From assembly GCF_031202265.1 (NCBI RefSeq), contig NZ_CP100604.1:1842501-1906500 (forward strand): a stretch of DNA of 64,000 nucleotides, given 5' to 3'. Below the pieces are notes generated by a model. It was not told the DNA's origin and made no database searches. It saw nothing but the letters and a program-made list of their open reading frames with translations. Shown here piece after piece: positions 17,176-26,269 of the stretch (within the stretch, counting starts at the first letter, position 1; the number at the start of each line of letters is the position of its first letter). Both the position numbers and the translations under genes were made by a program. This DNA comes from Bradyrhizobium sp. Ash2021 (GTDB lineage Bacteria > Pseudomonadota > Alphaproteobacteria > Rhizobiales > Xanthobacteraceae).

Positions 17176-17472
17176 AATTCCTGGTCGGCATCGATATGCA
17201 GTAAGCATTACCCAGCCGCCCTCGAAGCCAGCACACGGGAATCCGGCAGCGATCCAACCATATTAGCGGAAGAAGTGGAACGCGCGATCGAAGGCGAGGA
17301 ACCTGCTCTGCGGATCACGGTTGGAGAGAAGGCGAAGAAATTCATCGAGGCGCGACGGTCAATGCCCAAAGCTGACTTTTGGCATATGATTGCAGAACGT
17401 GCGCAACTGTTACCGGGCAAAACCCCAGGACGATCCACTTGGCGGGCTCGGAGTAGCTCGCCTACCCCTTAG
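17176..17472 (+). pseudogene. C-terminal remnant of an SDR dehydrogenase
   Basis: The plus frame from 17176 to the stop at 17472 contains LAEEVERAIEGEEPALRITVGEKAKKF, then IEARRSMPKADF. This is the usual closing segment of SDR proteins ('...RxxVGxxAK...'). No Rossmann motifs or ribosome-binding site are present, and the start (GTG at 17275) is internal to the homology. It is most likely the leftover of a gene deleted between the ligase promoter and the TetR gene. The rest of the 578-bp gap (16891-17468) holds only the operator at 17004. Confidence 0.45.
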
Positions 17473-18149
17473 GGACCTTTCGACGAGTTGGGCCTTTTGC
17501 TATCGGCGTGCCCCTTGATCAAACGTTCGGAACGCTTGCCCGATAAAGGAGCAGCTATGCCACCCATGACGAAATCCACGATAGTCGCTGCCGCTTCTCC
17601 GATGGGGAGAGATCCTTCTGGCTTATACCAACGCGAGATCCAGTTCACGGCGCCCAGCGCCGAAAACGACATCATCTTGGGGTCTCCGTTGCGCAGGGAC
17701 TGGTCGGCAACGCCTTCCTCCACGATCTTCCGTATGCCGATGTCGAACTTGTCTCGAAGATCCATGACTTCGGCCAATTGCTTGGGCTTCAGCGCCGAGC
17801 TGTCCAGAAACATAATTGACTGAAGGTTTCCGTCAGCGACATGGATCGCATAGTGCCGCAGAAGATTAGCCAATTTTTCGCTTCCGCTAAGCTTCTGCGC
17901 ACTCGCCTCCTCAAGTATATCCAAGGCGCCGCGATGCGCCGCTATGGCGCAAGCGAAGAGTAGGCTTTGCTTGTCGCTGTAGTAGTAGTACAGGGCTTGC
18001 TTAGTCACTCCAAGGTCAACTGCGACGTCCGCCAGAGTGGTCCCGTGATATCCGAAGCGGCTGAAGAACCGCGCCGCGGCACGAACGATCTCAATTTTTT
18101 TGAGATTGTAGACCTCGCTCTGGCTCGGGAGCCGATTGCTCCATTTCAT
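17469..18149 (-). CDS. TetR/AcrR family transcriptional regulator (probable repressor of the acyl-CoA regulon)
   Basis: 226 residues. The N-terminal TetR DNA-binding domain is at about residues 17-63: IVRAAARFFSRFGYHGTTLADVAVDLGVTKQALYYYYSDKQ. The C-terminal part is an all-helical ligand domain resembling acyl-CoA-responsive members (MFLDSSALKPKQLAEVMDLRD). Four related palindromic sites around it (12592, 17004, 18200 upstream of itself, 22716) suggest it represses the surrounding CoA-pathway genes and itself, with an acyl-CoA as inducer. Site-to-protein assignment is inference from proximity. Its stop overlaps the SDR remnant by 4 bp. Confidence 0.85.
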   Translation of the reverse strand: MKWSNRLPSQSEVYNLKKIEIVRAAARFFSRFGYHGTTLADVAVDLGVTKQALYYYYSDKQSLLFACAIAAHRGALDILEEASAQKLSGSEKLANLLRHYAIHVADGNLQSIMFLDSSALKPKQLAEVMDLRDKFDIGIRKIVEEGVADQSLRNGDPKMMSFSALGAVNWISRWYKPEGSLPIGEAAATIVDFVMGGIAAPLSGKRSERLIKGHADSKRPNSSKGP

Positions 18150-18199
18150 AAGGGGGACCTTTCCGTAGGACGACGTCGCCGATACTTCACGAGTTCGGG

Positions 18200-18211
18200 A
18201 TTTTACTCAAC
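18200..18211. promoter_or_regulatory. Half-operator upstream of the TetR gene
   Basis: ATTTTACTCAAC matches the reverse complement of the conserved half CTTGAGTCAAAT (sites at 12592 and 22716) at 10 of 12 positions. Located 51 bp upstream of the TetR start, it is consistent with autoregulation. Confidence 0.45.
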
Positions 18212-18288
18212 ATAAGACCTTTCGGCCCGGCGGCAATGCGTCGTTTCCCAATGGCAAAATAGCCATCTGGCCGTATTGGCCGCTTCCT

Positions 18289-19173
18289 TCAACTCTTGAG
18301 TACTCCGACCAACGTCTTTCCGAGCCGCGCCGGCGACGGCGAGACCGTGATTCCCGCCGATTCCATCGCCGCGGTCTTGGATCCGGCGTCGCCCTTGCCG
18401 CCGGAGATGATCGCACCGGCATGGCCCATGCGGCGGCCGGGAGGCGCGGTGACGCCGGCGATAAAACCGACCATCGGCTTCTTGCGGCCGCGCTTGGCCT
18501 CGTCCTTGAGGAACTGGGCGGCATCTTCCTCGGCTGAACCGCCGATTTCGCCGATCATCACGATCGAGGTGGTTTTGGGATCGGCCAAAAACATCTCCAG
18601 CATGTCGATGAATTCGGTGCCCTTGACCGGATCGCCGCCGATGCCGACCGCGGTGGTCTGGCCGAGGCCTTCCTGGGTGGTCTGGAACACCGCCTCATAG
18701 GTCAGCGTGCCCGACCGCGAGACGATGCCGACATTGCCGGGCTTGAAGATGTTGGCCGGCATGATGCCGATCTTGCATTCGCCGGCGGTCATCACGCCCG
18801 GGCAGTTCGGCCCGATCAGGCGCGACTTCGATCCCGACAGCGAGCGCTTCACCCTAACCATGTCGAGCACCGGAATGCCCTCGGTGATGCAGACGATCAG
18901 CGGAATTTCCGCATTGATCGCCTCGCAGATCGCATCCGCAGCGCCGGGCGGCGGCACATAGATAACGGATGCATCGGCGCCGGTCTTGTCGCGCGCCTCG
19001 GCAACGGTATCGAACACCGGCAGATTGAGATGCTTTGAGCCGCCTTTGCCCGGCGAGGTGCCGCCGACCATCTTGGTGCCGTAAGCGATCGCGGCTTCGG
19101 AATGGAACGTGCCGTTCTTGCCGGTAAAACCCTGGCAGATGACTTTGGTGTTTTTATCGATCAGAACGGACAT
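18289..19173 (-). CDS. sucD: Succinate-CoA ligase (succinyl-CoA synthetase), alpha subunit
   Basis: 294 residues, normal for SucD. The CoA-binding Rossmann domain begins [21 protein letters not shown]. The phospho-histidine is in [16 protein letters not shown] near residue 247. It makes ATP/GTP from succinyl-CoA in the TCA cycle together with SucC, encoded one base upstream. Unlike the usual alphaproteobacterial mdh-sucC-sucD-sucA order, neither mdh nor 2-oxoglutarate dehydrogenase genes are near. The third-codon GC is visibly higher than in the flanking catabolic genes, so this pair may be a displaced or second copy. Confidence 0.95.
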   Translation of the reverse strand: MSVLIDKNTKVICQGFTGKNGTFHSEAAIAYGTKMVGGTSPGKGGSKHLNLPVFDTVAEARDKTGADASVIYVPPPGAADAICEAINAEIPLIVCITEGIPVLDMVRVKRSLSGSKSRLIGPNCPGVMTAGECKIGIMPANIFKPGNVGIVSRSGTLTYEAVFQTTQEGLGQTTAVGIGGDPVKGTEFIDMLEMFLADPKTTSIVMIGEIGGSAEEDAAQFLKDEAKRGRKKPMVGFIAGVTAPPGRRMGHAGAIISGGKGDAGSKTAAMESAGITVSPSPARLGKTLVGVLKS

Positions 19174-19174
19174 T

Positions 19175-20374
19175 TTACGCGGTGCTCCTGACCGCCTTCA
19201 CGATTTTCTGCGCGGCATCGTCGAGGTTGTCGGCGGGCACGACATTGAGGCCGGACTCGCGGATGATCTTCTTGCCGGCGTCGACATTGGTGCCTTCCAG
19301 CCGCACCACCAGCGGCACTTTCAGGCCGGCTTCCTTGACCGCGGCCACCACGCCTTCGGCGATGATGTCGCATTTCATGATGCCGCCGAAGATGTTGACC
19401 AGGATGCCCTTCACGTTCGGATCGGCGGTGATGATCTTGAACGCCGCGGTGACCTTGGCCTTGTCGGCGCCGCCGCCGACGTCGAGGAAGTTCGCCGGCG
19501 CCATGCCGTAGAGCTTGATGATGTCCATGGTCGCCATCGCGAGGCCGGCGCCGTTGACCATGCAGCCGATGGTGCCGTCGAGCGTGACGTAGTTGAGATC
19601 ATATTTCGACGCCTCGATTTCCTTGGCGTCCTCCTCGGTCTCGTCGCGCAGCGCCGCGACTTCGGGATGGCGATACATCGCGTTGTCGTCGAACGACACT
19701 TTGGCGTCGAGCACGCGCAACTGGCCCTGCTTGGTGACGACAAGCGGATTGATTTCCAGCATCGCCATGTCCTTGGCGGTGAAGGCGTTGTAGAGCTGCG
19801 ACACCAGCTTCTCGGCCTGCTTGGCGAGATCGCCGGAAAGATTGAGCGCCTTCGCCACCGTGCGGCCGTGATGGCCCATGATGCCGGTCGCCGGATCGAC
19901 CGAGAAGGTGATGATCTTTTCAGGCGTATTGTGCGCGACGTCCTCGATATTGACGCCGCCTTCGGTCGAGACCACGAACGACACTTCCGAGGTTTCGCGG
20001 TTGACCAGGATCGAGAGGTAGAACTCCTTGTCGATCTCGGAGCCTTCCTCGATGTAGAGGCGGTTGACCTGCTTGCCGTGCGGTCCGGTCTGCACCGTGA
20101 CGAGCGTTGCGCCCAGCATCTGCTTGGCAAATTCATTGACCTCGGCGACCGACTTGGCGATGCGCACACCGCTCTTGTCGCCGGCGGAGGCTTCCTTGAA
20201 CTTGCCCTTGCCGCGGCCGCCAGCATGAATCTGGCTCTTGACCACCCAGATCGGGCCGGGAAGCGCCTTGGCCGCCGCTTCCGAATCCGAGGCCTTCAAG
20301 ACAGGCACGCCGCGCGAAATCGGCACCCCGAATTCATGCAGCAGGGCCTTGGCCTGGTATTCATGGATATTCAT
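19175..20374 (-). CDS. sucC: Succinate-CoA ligase, beta subunit
   Basis: 399 residues. The N-terminal ATP-grasp domain starts [20 protein letters not shown] and contains [15 protein letters not shown]. The C-terminal ligase domain has [17 protein letters not shown] and [13 protein letters not shown]. It binds the nucleotide and succinate and acts as heterotetramer with SucD; one base separates the two genes. Long open frames on the opposite strand (e.g. 19109-20671) are shadows of its extreme GC3 content. About 90 bp separate its start from the MaoC gene upstream; no clear promoter is seen there. Confidence 0.95.
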   Translation of the reverse strand: MNIHEYQAKALLHEFGVPISRGVPVLKASDSEAAAKALPGPIWVVKSQIHAGGRGKGKFKEASAGDKSGVRIAKSVAEVNEFAKQMLGATLVTVQTGPHGKQVNRLYIEEGSEIDKEFYLSILVNRETSEVSFVVSTEGGVNIEDVAHNTPEKIITFSVDPATGIMGHHGRTVAKALNLSGDLAKQAEKLVSQLYNAFTAKDMAMLEINPLVVTKQGQLRVLDAKVSFDDNAMYRHPEVAALRDETEEDAKEIEASKYDLNYVTLDGTIGCMVNGAGLAMATMDIIKLYGMAPANFLDVGGGADKAKVTAAFKIITADPNVKGILVNIFGGIMKCDIIAEGVVAAVKEAGLKVPLVVRLEGTNVDAGKKIIRESGLNVVPADNLDDAAQKIVKAVRSTA

Positions 20375-20463
20375 CGATTACTGTACTTACGAGGCACGTC
20401 GGGGTGCGGATCCGCGCCGGCTTGGTTCGGCTCCCAAGCAGACGCGCTCCGAGGAAAACTAAG

Positions 20464-21330
20464 TCATTGCTCGCGTAGGACTGCTTTGCCGTTATTAAAT
20501 GCGACAGCATCTTTCCGTTCGGGCAACTTGCAGCGAAAGGAAACCACGGATCCGTCGCGCCAGATTTCAGTGCGTATCATCTCTCCCGGAAAGACAGGTG
20601 CAGAGAACCGTCCACCGATCTCCGCGATTTGGGCAGCGTCGTACCCAACCTGGCTCTTCAGGATAGCGTGACAAGCAGCCCCGTAAGTGCAGAGCCCCTG
20701 CAGGACCGGACGCGGAAAGCCGGCATTCGCCGCAAAGACCGGATCGCGATGCAGCGCATTTCGATCGCCGCTAAGAGCATACAAGAATGCCTGGTCCGGA
20801 CGTGTCTTAAAGTCGATGACCGCATCCGGCTGCCGTTCGGGAATTGGATGAGCAGATGGCGCAGATCCTTCCGGGCCATCGAAGCCGCCGTCGCCACGGG
20901 CAAACACCGTCATCCTGTTCGTGCAAAGCAGCTCTTTGGTATTGTGATCACGGATTGTGGTCTCGATAAGTATGACCGCGCCCTTGCCCGCCCCCTTGTC
21001 GAAAATCGCCGGGAAGCGAATCGACGCCGCCACAGTCCCGGCCGTTGGAAGGGGCTTATGGAGGGTTACGCTTTGCTCCCCATGCACGGCCATCAATGTA
21101 TTGATGCCTATATCCATGATCGGCGCGTCATCCCAGGCGATTACGGTAGCTTGCGTAGGTACGGCCTTCAGTTTTCCTGTCTTCTCGAACACGAAATCGA
21201 GTTCGTTCGTATCCAGAGGGTCTTGGCCGAACCCTACACCCAACGCATAGAGAATGGTGTCGCGTTCCGTATAGCTATATACCTTTTCCGGCCAGTTGGA
21301 CGTAAGCAGCTTTTTCCAATCGAATGACAC
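20464..21330 (-). CDS. MaoC family dehydratase (2-enoyl-CoA hydratase, double hot-dog type)
   Basis: 288 residues from a GTG start at 21330. The frame is open further upstream, but that extension has no family similarity and overlaps the neighbour. The N-terminal hot-dog domain begins FDWKKLLTSNWPEKVYSYTERDTILYALGVG. The C-terminal hot-dog domain holds the hydratase motif YALSGDRNALHRDPVFAANAGFPRP with catalytic Asp and His. This is the layout of the (R)-hydratase domain of peroxisomal multifunctional enzyme 2. It hydrates trans-2-enoyl-CoA to (R)-3-hydroxyacyl-CoA. It is 28 bp downstream of the hypothetical beta-propeller gene and shares its promoter region with site 3. Confidence 0.88.
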   Translation of the reverse strand: MSFDWKKLLTSNWPEKVYSYTERDTILYALGVGFGQDPLDTNELDFVFEKTGKLKAVPTQATVIAWDDAPIMDIGINTLMAVHGEQSVTLHKPLPTAGTVAASIRFPAIFDKGAGKGAVILIETTIRDHNTKELLCTNRMTVFARGDGGFDGPEGSAPSAHPIPERQPDAVIDFKTRPDQAFLYALSGDRNALHRDPVFAANAGFPRPVLQGLCTYGAACHAILKSQVGYDAAQIAEIGGRFSAPVFPGEMIRTEIWRDGSVVSFRCKLPERKDAVAFNNGKAVLREQ

Positions 21331-21358
21331 GGTGATTCTGGTCCCTGTTCTTGACGAT

Positions 21359-22681
21359 CTATTCGACGTATGCCCGCGCAATCGACCCGATCGAGCAATA
21401 CAGGACATCGCGATTCCAGCCCGAGGAGAGGAACATCCCGTTCGCGGTTCGGCTTTCCGTTGCGACTCTGCCCTTCTCTTCTCCGGTCTCGACGTCGAAA
21501 ACGACGATCTCGTCGAAGCCATTCCGGAAATCGTTGACCGCAACCTCGCCAGTGTCCAAGAACAGGACGAGCTGCATGGAAATCCGACATGGCCTGGCCC
21601 ACAATTGCTCGAACCTCCCGTCACTGTAGCGAAACGCTCCTAGGCGCCCATTTCCGGTGTCGAACGCTATTGCAATCTTGCGGACAGGATCGAACGCGGG
21701 TGGGCTGAATATTGATCCGCGCGGCAGGCCGAAGGGTTCAAGGGTAACCATTCGGCTCGGATCGCGAATATCGATTCGCATCAGCTTCTGAGGGCTCGAA
21801 GCGAGGCCGTTGAATACGGACCCTCTCTTCGGTCGCTCGGTTCCGAACGGACGCGTGCTGAAAATCGTGACATTGGCCTCGTTGTCGCCATTGTCCAGAA
21901 ACCAGCACCCCCCGTCTGAGAGGCAGCTATCCCAAGAAAACGATTGCTGATCGTCAGGAAGCGTTCTGTAGCGCGGCTGCCAATCGGCATCCAAAGACAA
22001 CTCGTCCTTCTTGTAGAGGTATCGGTAGAAGTGATGACGTCCTGGAACGTAGACAATCTGTCCATTCTCGGTGGAGTCCATCGCGATGCGGCCCATCGAG
22101 TTCTCGGGAATGTCCACTTCGGGACCGACCTGCTCCAGACGATCGGGCTCGAGAACGACGAACTTTGACTTCCTACCAACGTCGCGCTCGATATTCTTCA
22201 TAACGAGACGGCCATCAGCCATAACTAGGAAACTATTATAAGCCGAATCCTGCGGAAGCTTCCGCTCAGCCACCACGTGGCAGTCGGGATCTAATTTGAA
22301 GCATCGATCCCCGTTGTTGATGTAGATGAACCCGTTTGCGTGCGCGACGATCCCGCCGCACCAGGTATGCCCTCCAGAGGGTAGTCGCGGGGATTTTCGG
22401 ATGGTTTCCAGCGACACGCTATCGATGCGCTCGACACCGCCGTACTTCTCCTGCGAGTCAATGTGATTGTTATACATAAGAAAGATTTCGCCCGGCGCCC
22501 GTTGGACGGTCATCACGTTCCATTCGCCATTGTCGCGCGACGTCTGCTTCAATTTTGAGGATGAGGACAGATTCAGACCCGCCGAACGCGGGGCTTTCTG
22601 TCGACGCGGACCCCCACATTCGGTCGGCCAAGGACTGTCGTAGTAGCCGGGAATGGCCTTCGCGCTGTCAATGCCAGTCAT
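21359..22681 (-). CDS. Conserved hypothetical protein, probable beta-propeller
   Basis: 440 residues from the ATG at 22681. I do not recognise a named family. Repeated short blade-like strands (GFIYINNGDRCFKLD; GQIVYVPGRHHFYRYLY; GEVAVNDFRNGFDEIVVFDVETG; DVLYCSIGSIARAYVE) suggest an SMP-30/PQQ-like beta-propeller. There is no signal peptide, so it is cytoplasmic. It precedes the MaoC hydratase as a two-gene unit, and its promoter overlaps operators at 22696-22735. A lactonase-like or binding role in the same CoA pathway is possible, but nothing here proves it. Confidence 0.7.
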   Translation of the reverse strand: MTGIDSAKAIPGYYDSPWPTECGGPRRQKAPRSAGLNLSSSSKLKQTSRDNGEWNVMTVQRAPGEIFLMYNNHIDSQEKYGGVERIDSVSLETIRKSPRLPSGGHTWCGGIVAHANGFIYINNGDRCFKLDPDCHVVAERKLPQDSAYNSFLVMADGRLVMKNIERDVGRKSKFVVLEPDRLEQVGPEVDIPENSMGRIAMDSTENGQIVYVPGRHHFYRYLYKKDELSLDADWQPRYRTLPDDQQSFSWDSCLSDGGCWFLDNGDNEANVTIFSTRPFGTERPKRGSVFNGLASSPQKLMRIDIRDPSRMVTLEPFGLPRGSIFSPPAFDPVRKIAIAFDTGNGRLGAFRYSDGRFEQLWARPCRISMQLVLFLDTGEVAVNDFRNGFDEIVVFDVETGEEKGRVATESRTANGMFLSSGWNRDVLYCSIGSIARAYVE

Positions 22682-22695
22682 TATCTGCAACCTCA

Positions 22696-22735
22696 CTTTT
22701 ACCTATAGGACAATCATTTTGCCCTTGAGTCAAAT
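22696..22735. promoter_or_regulatory. Operator-like sites 3a/3b between divergent genes
   Basis: Site 3b, ATTTTGCCCTTGAGTCAAAT (22716-22735), shares CCCTTGAGTCAAAT exactly with site 1. Site 3a, CTTTTACC-TATA-GGACAATC (22696-22715), is a weaker neighbour. They lie between the minus-strand beta-propeller gene and the plus-strand LivG fragment. Confidence 0.6.
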
Positions 22736-22790
22736 GCAAAATGCTGTACCAGTTCGGCCAGCGAAAACCTCAAAGCAGGAGACGTCTTCC

Positions 22791-22990
22791 TTGGCCCACG
22801 ATTTCATCCTTGAAACACGCGGATTGACCAAGGAATTTGCTGGCTTTTTCGCTGTGCGCGACGTCGCCCTCAAGGTGCGACGCGGCAGTATTCATGCGTT
22901 GATCGGGCCGAACGGGGCCGGCAAGACGACGTGCTTCAATCTGCTGACCAAGTTCCTGAGGCCTTCCACCGGCCAGATCTTGTACAAAGG
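22791..22990 (+). pseudogene. N-terminal fragment of a LivG-type ABC ATPase
   Basis: A TTG start at 22791 has CAGGAG 9 bp upstream. The frame reads ILETRGLTKEFAGFFAVRDV, then Walker A LIGPNGAGKTTCFNLLTKF and PSTGQILYKG, as in LivG. Homology stops at about 22990, after ~66 residues, where a different gene's 3' end is joined. The signature and Walker B are missing, so it is non-functional as an ATPase. The intact control region, including operator site 3b, suggests it once was the first gene of an importer operon in the same regulon. Confidence 0.75.
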
Positions 22991-23179
22991 GCAGCTTTCG
23001 AGCGGAGCGTCGTGGTCAGGCTCCCGAACCTGGAAGCCGCGGAGAAATGTTACCACTCGCCTGAGTACACCGAGGCCCGCAAGTACGTCGGCACCGCCGA
23101 GCGGCACATGGTCGCGGTCGAAGGCCTGGACAAGAAGGCGACGCAAGTCGGGTGGTGGTGCCGTACCGAAAGAAGTGAG
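22990..23179 (+). pseudogene. C-terminal fragment of a DUF1330 family protein
   Basis: In a frame different from the LivG fragment the sequence reads AFERSVVVRLPNLEAAEKCY, HSPEYTEARKYV, ERHMVAVEGLDKKAT. This is the second half of DUF1330 (a dimeric alpha-beta barrel family of ~95 residues, where RSVVVEFPSLEAA..SPEY is standard). The N-terminal half is missing, replaced by the LivG fragment. It ends next to the start of the cleavage-enzyme gene. Confidence 0.6.
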
Positions 23180-23180
23180 A

Positions 23181-24013
23181 ATGAACAGCCTCTCGATCAT
23201 GGTTGCGCCCAACGGAGCGCGGAAGACGAAGCGGGATCATCCGCGCATCCCGATTTTGGCAGAGGATATTGCGCGGGAGGCGGCCGCCTGCACCGTAGCC
23301 GGCGCACAGGCGTTGCATCTGCATGTTAGGGACGATCTTGGGGAGCACTCGCTGGATCCAACACGCTATCTCACGGCCATAGCTGCTGTACGGAAAGCTG
23401 CCGGGGCAGAACTGATCTTGCAGATAACGACGGAATCGGTGGGACGATTTGCGCCCTCCGAGCAGATCGAGGCGGTTCGGGCGGTGTGTCCGGAAGCTGT
23501 CAGCATCGCAGTGAAGGAGTTGGTACCCGACTATGCCAGCGAAACGTCCGCGGCTGGGCTTTATCTGTGGGCGTTCATGAACGGGATTGCAGTCCAGCAC
23601 ATCATCTACAGCGTTACGGAGTTCGGTCATCTGCTTGACCTCATCGAACGGAAGATAGTGCCCGGCGTACGTCATTCGGTCATTTTTCCGCTCGGCAGGT
23701 ACGAGAAAAACCAAGAAAGCGATCCCACCGAGCTCGTTCCGTTCGTGGACATGGTCCGGGACAACGGAGGCTCGAGCCGCTTCGACTGGTCTGTATGTGC
23801 ATTCGGTGCATCGGAGACCGAATCCTTGGTAACTGCCGCCGCTTTGGGGGGCATTGCCGAATAGGATTCGAGAACAGCTTCCTGAACGCAGACGGTTCGA
23901 TGGCGAAATGCAACGCTGAGCGCATCGTCGACTTGAGAAAGGCGCTTTATGCCAATCGGCGCCCTCGGGCATCGCGGGCTGAGACGCTGAAAGTGCTAGG
24001 TCTTCCAGTCTGA
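23181..24013 (+). pseudogene. Beta-keto acid cleavage enzyme (BKACE family), frameshifted near the 3' end
   Basis: A COG3246/DUF849-type enzyme. MVAPNGARKTKRDHPRIPI, then ALHLHVRDDLGEHSLDP (His-x-His metal ligands), ILQITTESVGRF and RFDWSVCAFGASET are present. The frame hits a stop at 23862 (GGIAE-stop), but the next frame continues correctly as RIGFENSFLNADGSMAKCN and ends at 24013. One extra G in the run of six G at about 23847-23852 would restore a ~278-residue enzyme. Members use acetyl-CoA to cleave 3-keto acids. Either a genuine mutation or a sequencing error in the homopolymer; the start at 23181 follows AAGAAGTGAGA. Confidence 0.8.
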
Positions 24014-24146
24014 CCCTCTACGCCGATTGAGCAACGGTCGGTATTCCACCGATTGGTTGGAATCGATTTCCGAGAGACATTTATCGAATGTACCTGAATG
24101 GAAACGTAAGATTCGATAGCAAGAGCTGAAGGTACGCGGGTGAGCT

Positions 24147-25532
24147 ATGGCTGAACACGACATTGATCTCTTCGTAATTGGAGGTGGTTCGGGCGGGGTT
24201 CGCGCCGCTCGCATCGCTGCCAGCTATGGCGCTAAGGTGATGATCGCCGAAGAGTATCGGATGGGCGGTACCTGCGTGATCCGCGGCTGCGTGCCGAAAA
24301 AGCTGTTTGTGATCGGCTCGCATGTCCAGCAGGAGCTCGAGGATGCCGTAGGCTTCGGCTGGACCATTCCGCAAGCGAGCTTCGACTGGTCGACGCTGAT
24401 CGCCAACAAGGACAAGGAGATCGCGCGGCTTGAGGCGGCCTATACCGTCAATGTCGAGAAGTCCGGCGCGCGTGTCGTCAAGGCGCGTGCGGTGTTCGAG
24501 GATGCGCACACCTTGCGCTTGGCGACCGGTGAGACGGTAAAGGCCAATCACGTGCTGATCGCGACGGGCGGCGCGCCTAACCATGGCGCCGAGATCCCCG
24601 GCATCGAGCACGTGATCTCCTCGAACGAGGCGTTCCATCTGCCAGAGCTGCCTCGGCGCGTCGTGATCCAGGGCGGCGGTTATATCGCGCTGGAGTTCGC
24701 CGGCATCTTCTCCGGTTTTGGCTCCGACGTCACCGTGATCTATCGCGGCGACAATATCTTGCGCGGCTTTGACGAGGACGTTCGAGCTCATGTGCGCGCC
24801 GAGATGGAGAAGCGCGGCATCACCATCCTGACCCGCTGCACGGTGACGAAAGTCGATCGTCACGGCAAGGAGTTCACCACGCATCTGTCGAACGGTTCGA
24901 GCATCGCCTCCGAGCAGGTGATGTTTGCGATCGGCCGCCATCCGAACGTCGCTAATCTCGGTCTTGAGAAGGCCGGCGTCGCCATCAATCCGAAGAACGG
25001 CGGCATCGCCGTTGACGGCTGGTCGAAAACGTCGGTGCCGCACATCTACGCGATCGGCGACGTCACCCACCGCCACAACCTGACGCCGGTCGCGATCCGC
25101 GAGGGTCACGCGTTTGCCGATACCGTGTTCGGCAAGCGTCCGGCGCGGGTCGATCACGCGACGATCCCGACGGCAGTGTTCTCGCAGCCCGAGGTCGGCA
25201 CCGTTGGATTGACCGAAACCGAAGCGCGCGCCCAGTTCGGCTTCGTCGACATCTACGAGGCCACCTTCCGCCCGATAAAGGCAACGATGTCCGGCCGCGA
25301 CACTCGCGTGCTGATAAAGCTCGTAGTCGACGGCGCGAGCGACCGCGTGCTCGGCTGCCACATCGTTGGCGACGCAGCCGCCGAGATCATCCAGGCGGTC
25401 GCCATCGCCGTGAAGATGAAAGCGACGAAGGCCGATTTCGACGCCACCATCGCGCTTCACCCGACCGCTGCGGAAGAACTCGTGACCATGCGCACGCCGA
25501 CGGCGCGGCACGTCAGGCAGGCGGCGGAATAG
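24147..25532 (+). CDS. gor: Glutathione-disulfide reductase
   Basis: A 461-residue flavoprotein disulfide reductase. The FAD loop GGGSGGVRAARIA is near residue 11, the redox-active pair in GGTCVIRGCVPKKL near 40-53, a GGGYIALEFAGIFSGFG NAD(P)H loop near 175 and the partner-subunit catalytic His in LHPTAAEELVTMR near 437. It reduces oxidised glutathione with NADPH in the cytoplasm. It is alone on its strand, with no operon partner within 500 bp downstream. It is probably chromosomal core content between accessory blocks, as its codon use is close to that of sucCD. Confidence 0.93.
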   Translation: MAEHDIDLFVIGGGSGGVRAARIAASYGAKVMIAEEYRMGGTCVIRGCVPKKLFVIGSHVQQELEDAVGFGWTIPQASFDWSTLIANKDKEIARLEAAYTVNVEKSGARVVKARAVFEDAHTLRLATGETVKANHVLIATGGAPNHGAEIPGIEHVISSNEAFHLPELPRRVVIQGGGYIALEFAGIFSGFGSDVTVIYRGDNILRGFDEDVRAHVRAEMEKRGITILTRCTVTKVDRHGKEFTTHLSNGSSIASEQVMFAIGRHPNVANLGLEKAGVAINPKNGGIAVDGWSKTSVPHIYAIGDVTHRHNLTPVAIREGHAFADTVFGKRPARVDHATIPTAVFSQPEVGTVGLTETEARAQFGFVDIYEATFRPIKATMSGRDTRVLIKLVVDGASDRVLGCHIVGDAAAEIIQAVAIAVKMKATKADFDATIALHPTAAEELVTMRTPTARHVRQAAE

Positions 25533-26068
25533 GGGATGACCGGGACATGGCTTCGATACGCTGCGTCGCGCGGCGGTAGCGACCGAAACCTGCCGTCTGC
25601 CGCGCGCACCCTGTCCATCGAACATCCATTCCGCTCCGCCCCGCGCCAACGGAGGTATTCGGGCGGAAAGATGCGGACAGTGGCCTCCGCCGTCGAATTA
25701 TGAAGCTGAAGATCGCGATAAACAGGAACGCCAGTGCGCCCAGTATAGTCGGGCGGATTCCTTTCGCGTAGAGTCTGGAGACATCGGGTTGAGACTCGCA
25801 GGTAGAGGGCAGCACGCACCCGACACGATTCGAGCGTGTGACCTTTGCCTTCGGAGCAAGATAACGTGCCCATCCGAAAAATGCGATAGGGCACGCTATT
25901 CTACGCTATCCCGCTGAAGCAGCTGGAAATCTCAGCAACACAAGCGACGTTCCCATCCGAAAACACGCGCCGATTTTCTCCCGCCTGCTTACGTCCTGCT
26001 TACGCGAGAGAGAAGTGCCCGGAATGAAGAAACGTTAGGCACGATGTGAAACGGAGACGGAGGACGAC
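25533..26068. other. Long intergenic stretch after gor
   Basis: No convincing gene. On the minus strand around 25690-25790 a single hydrophobic segment (PTILGALAFLFIAIFSFII followed by Arg residues) could be the leftover last helix of a membrane protein, but the frame lacks a proper start and its C-terminal half is not protein-like. Confidence 0.5.
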
Positions 26069-26194
26069 ATGACGATAATTCCTTCCTTGTTGGACGCTCC
26101 CGAATGGCGCGTCCGATGCACGGAGAATTGCCCGATCGCGCCATATGCGAAAAGCCGAATAGTTTCGACGATTAGGTTCGAGATGTTCGATTAG
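26069..26194 (+). CDS. Possible small protein (41 residues)
   Basis: An ATG at 26069 is preceded by GGAGACGGAGGACGAC, a very strong ribosome-binding site. The product begins MTIIPSLLDAPEWRVRCTEN and ends RFEMFD. There is no recognisable family. The unusual strength of the ribosome-binding site in an otherwise empty 790-bp stretch is the only support. Confidence 0.3.
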   Translation: MTIIPSLLDAPEWRVRCTENCPIAPYAKSRIVSTIRFEMFD

Positions 26195-26269
26195 ACGGCG
26201 CGGGCCGCGCGAGAGGGATCGAACGAAGACGCTCTAGCCGTTCCGCTTGGCGGCTACCATCACCATCGA

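Noticed and set aside
19109..20671. 520-codon open frame on the plus strand opposite sucC
   Set aside because: Antisense of sucC with Asp/His/Arg-rich low-complexity composition, produced by extreme GC3 of sucC.
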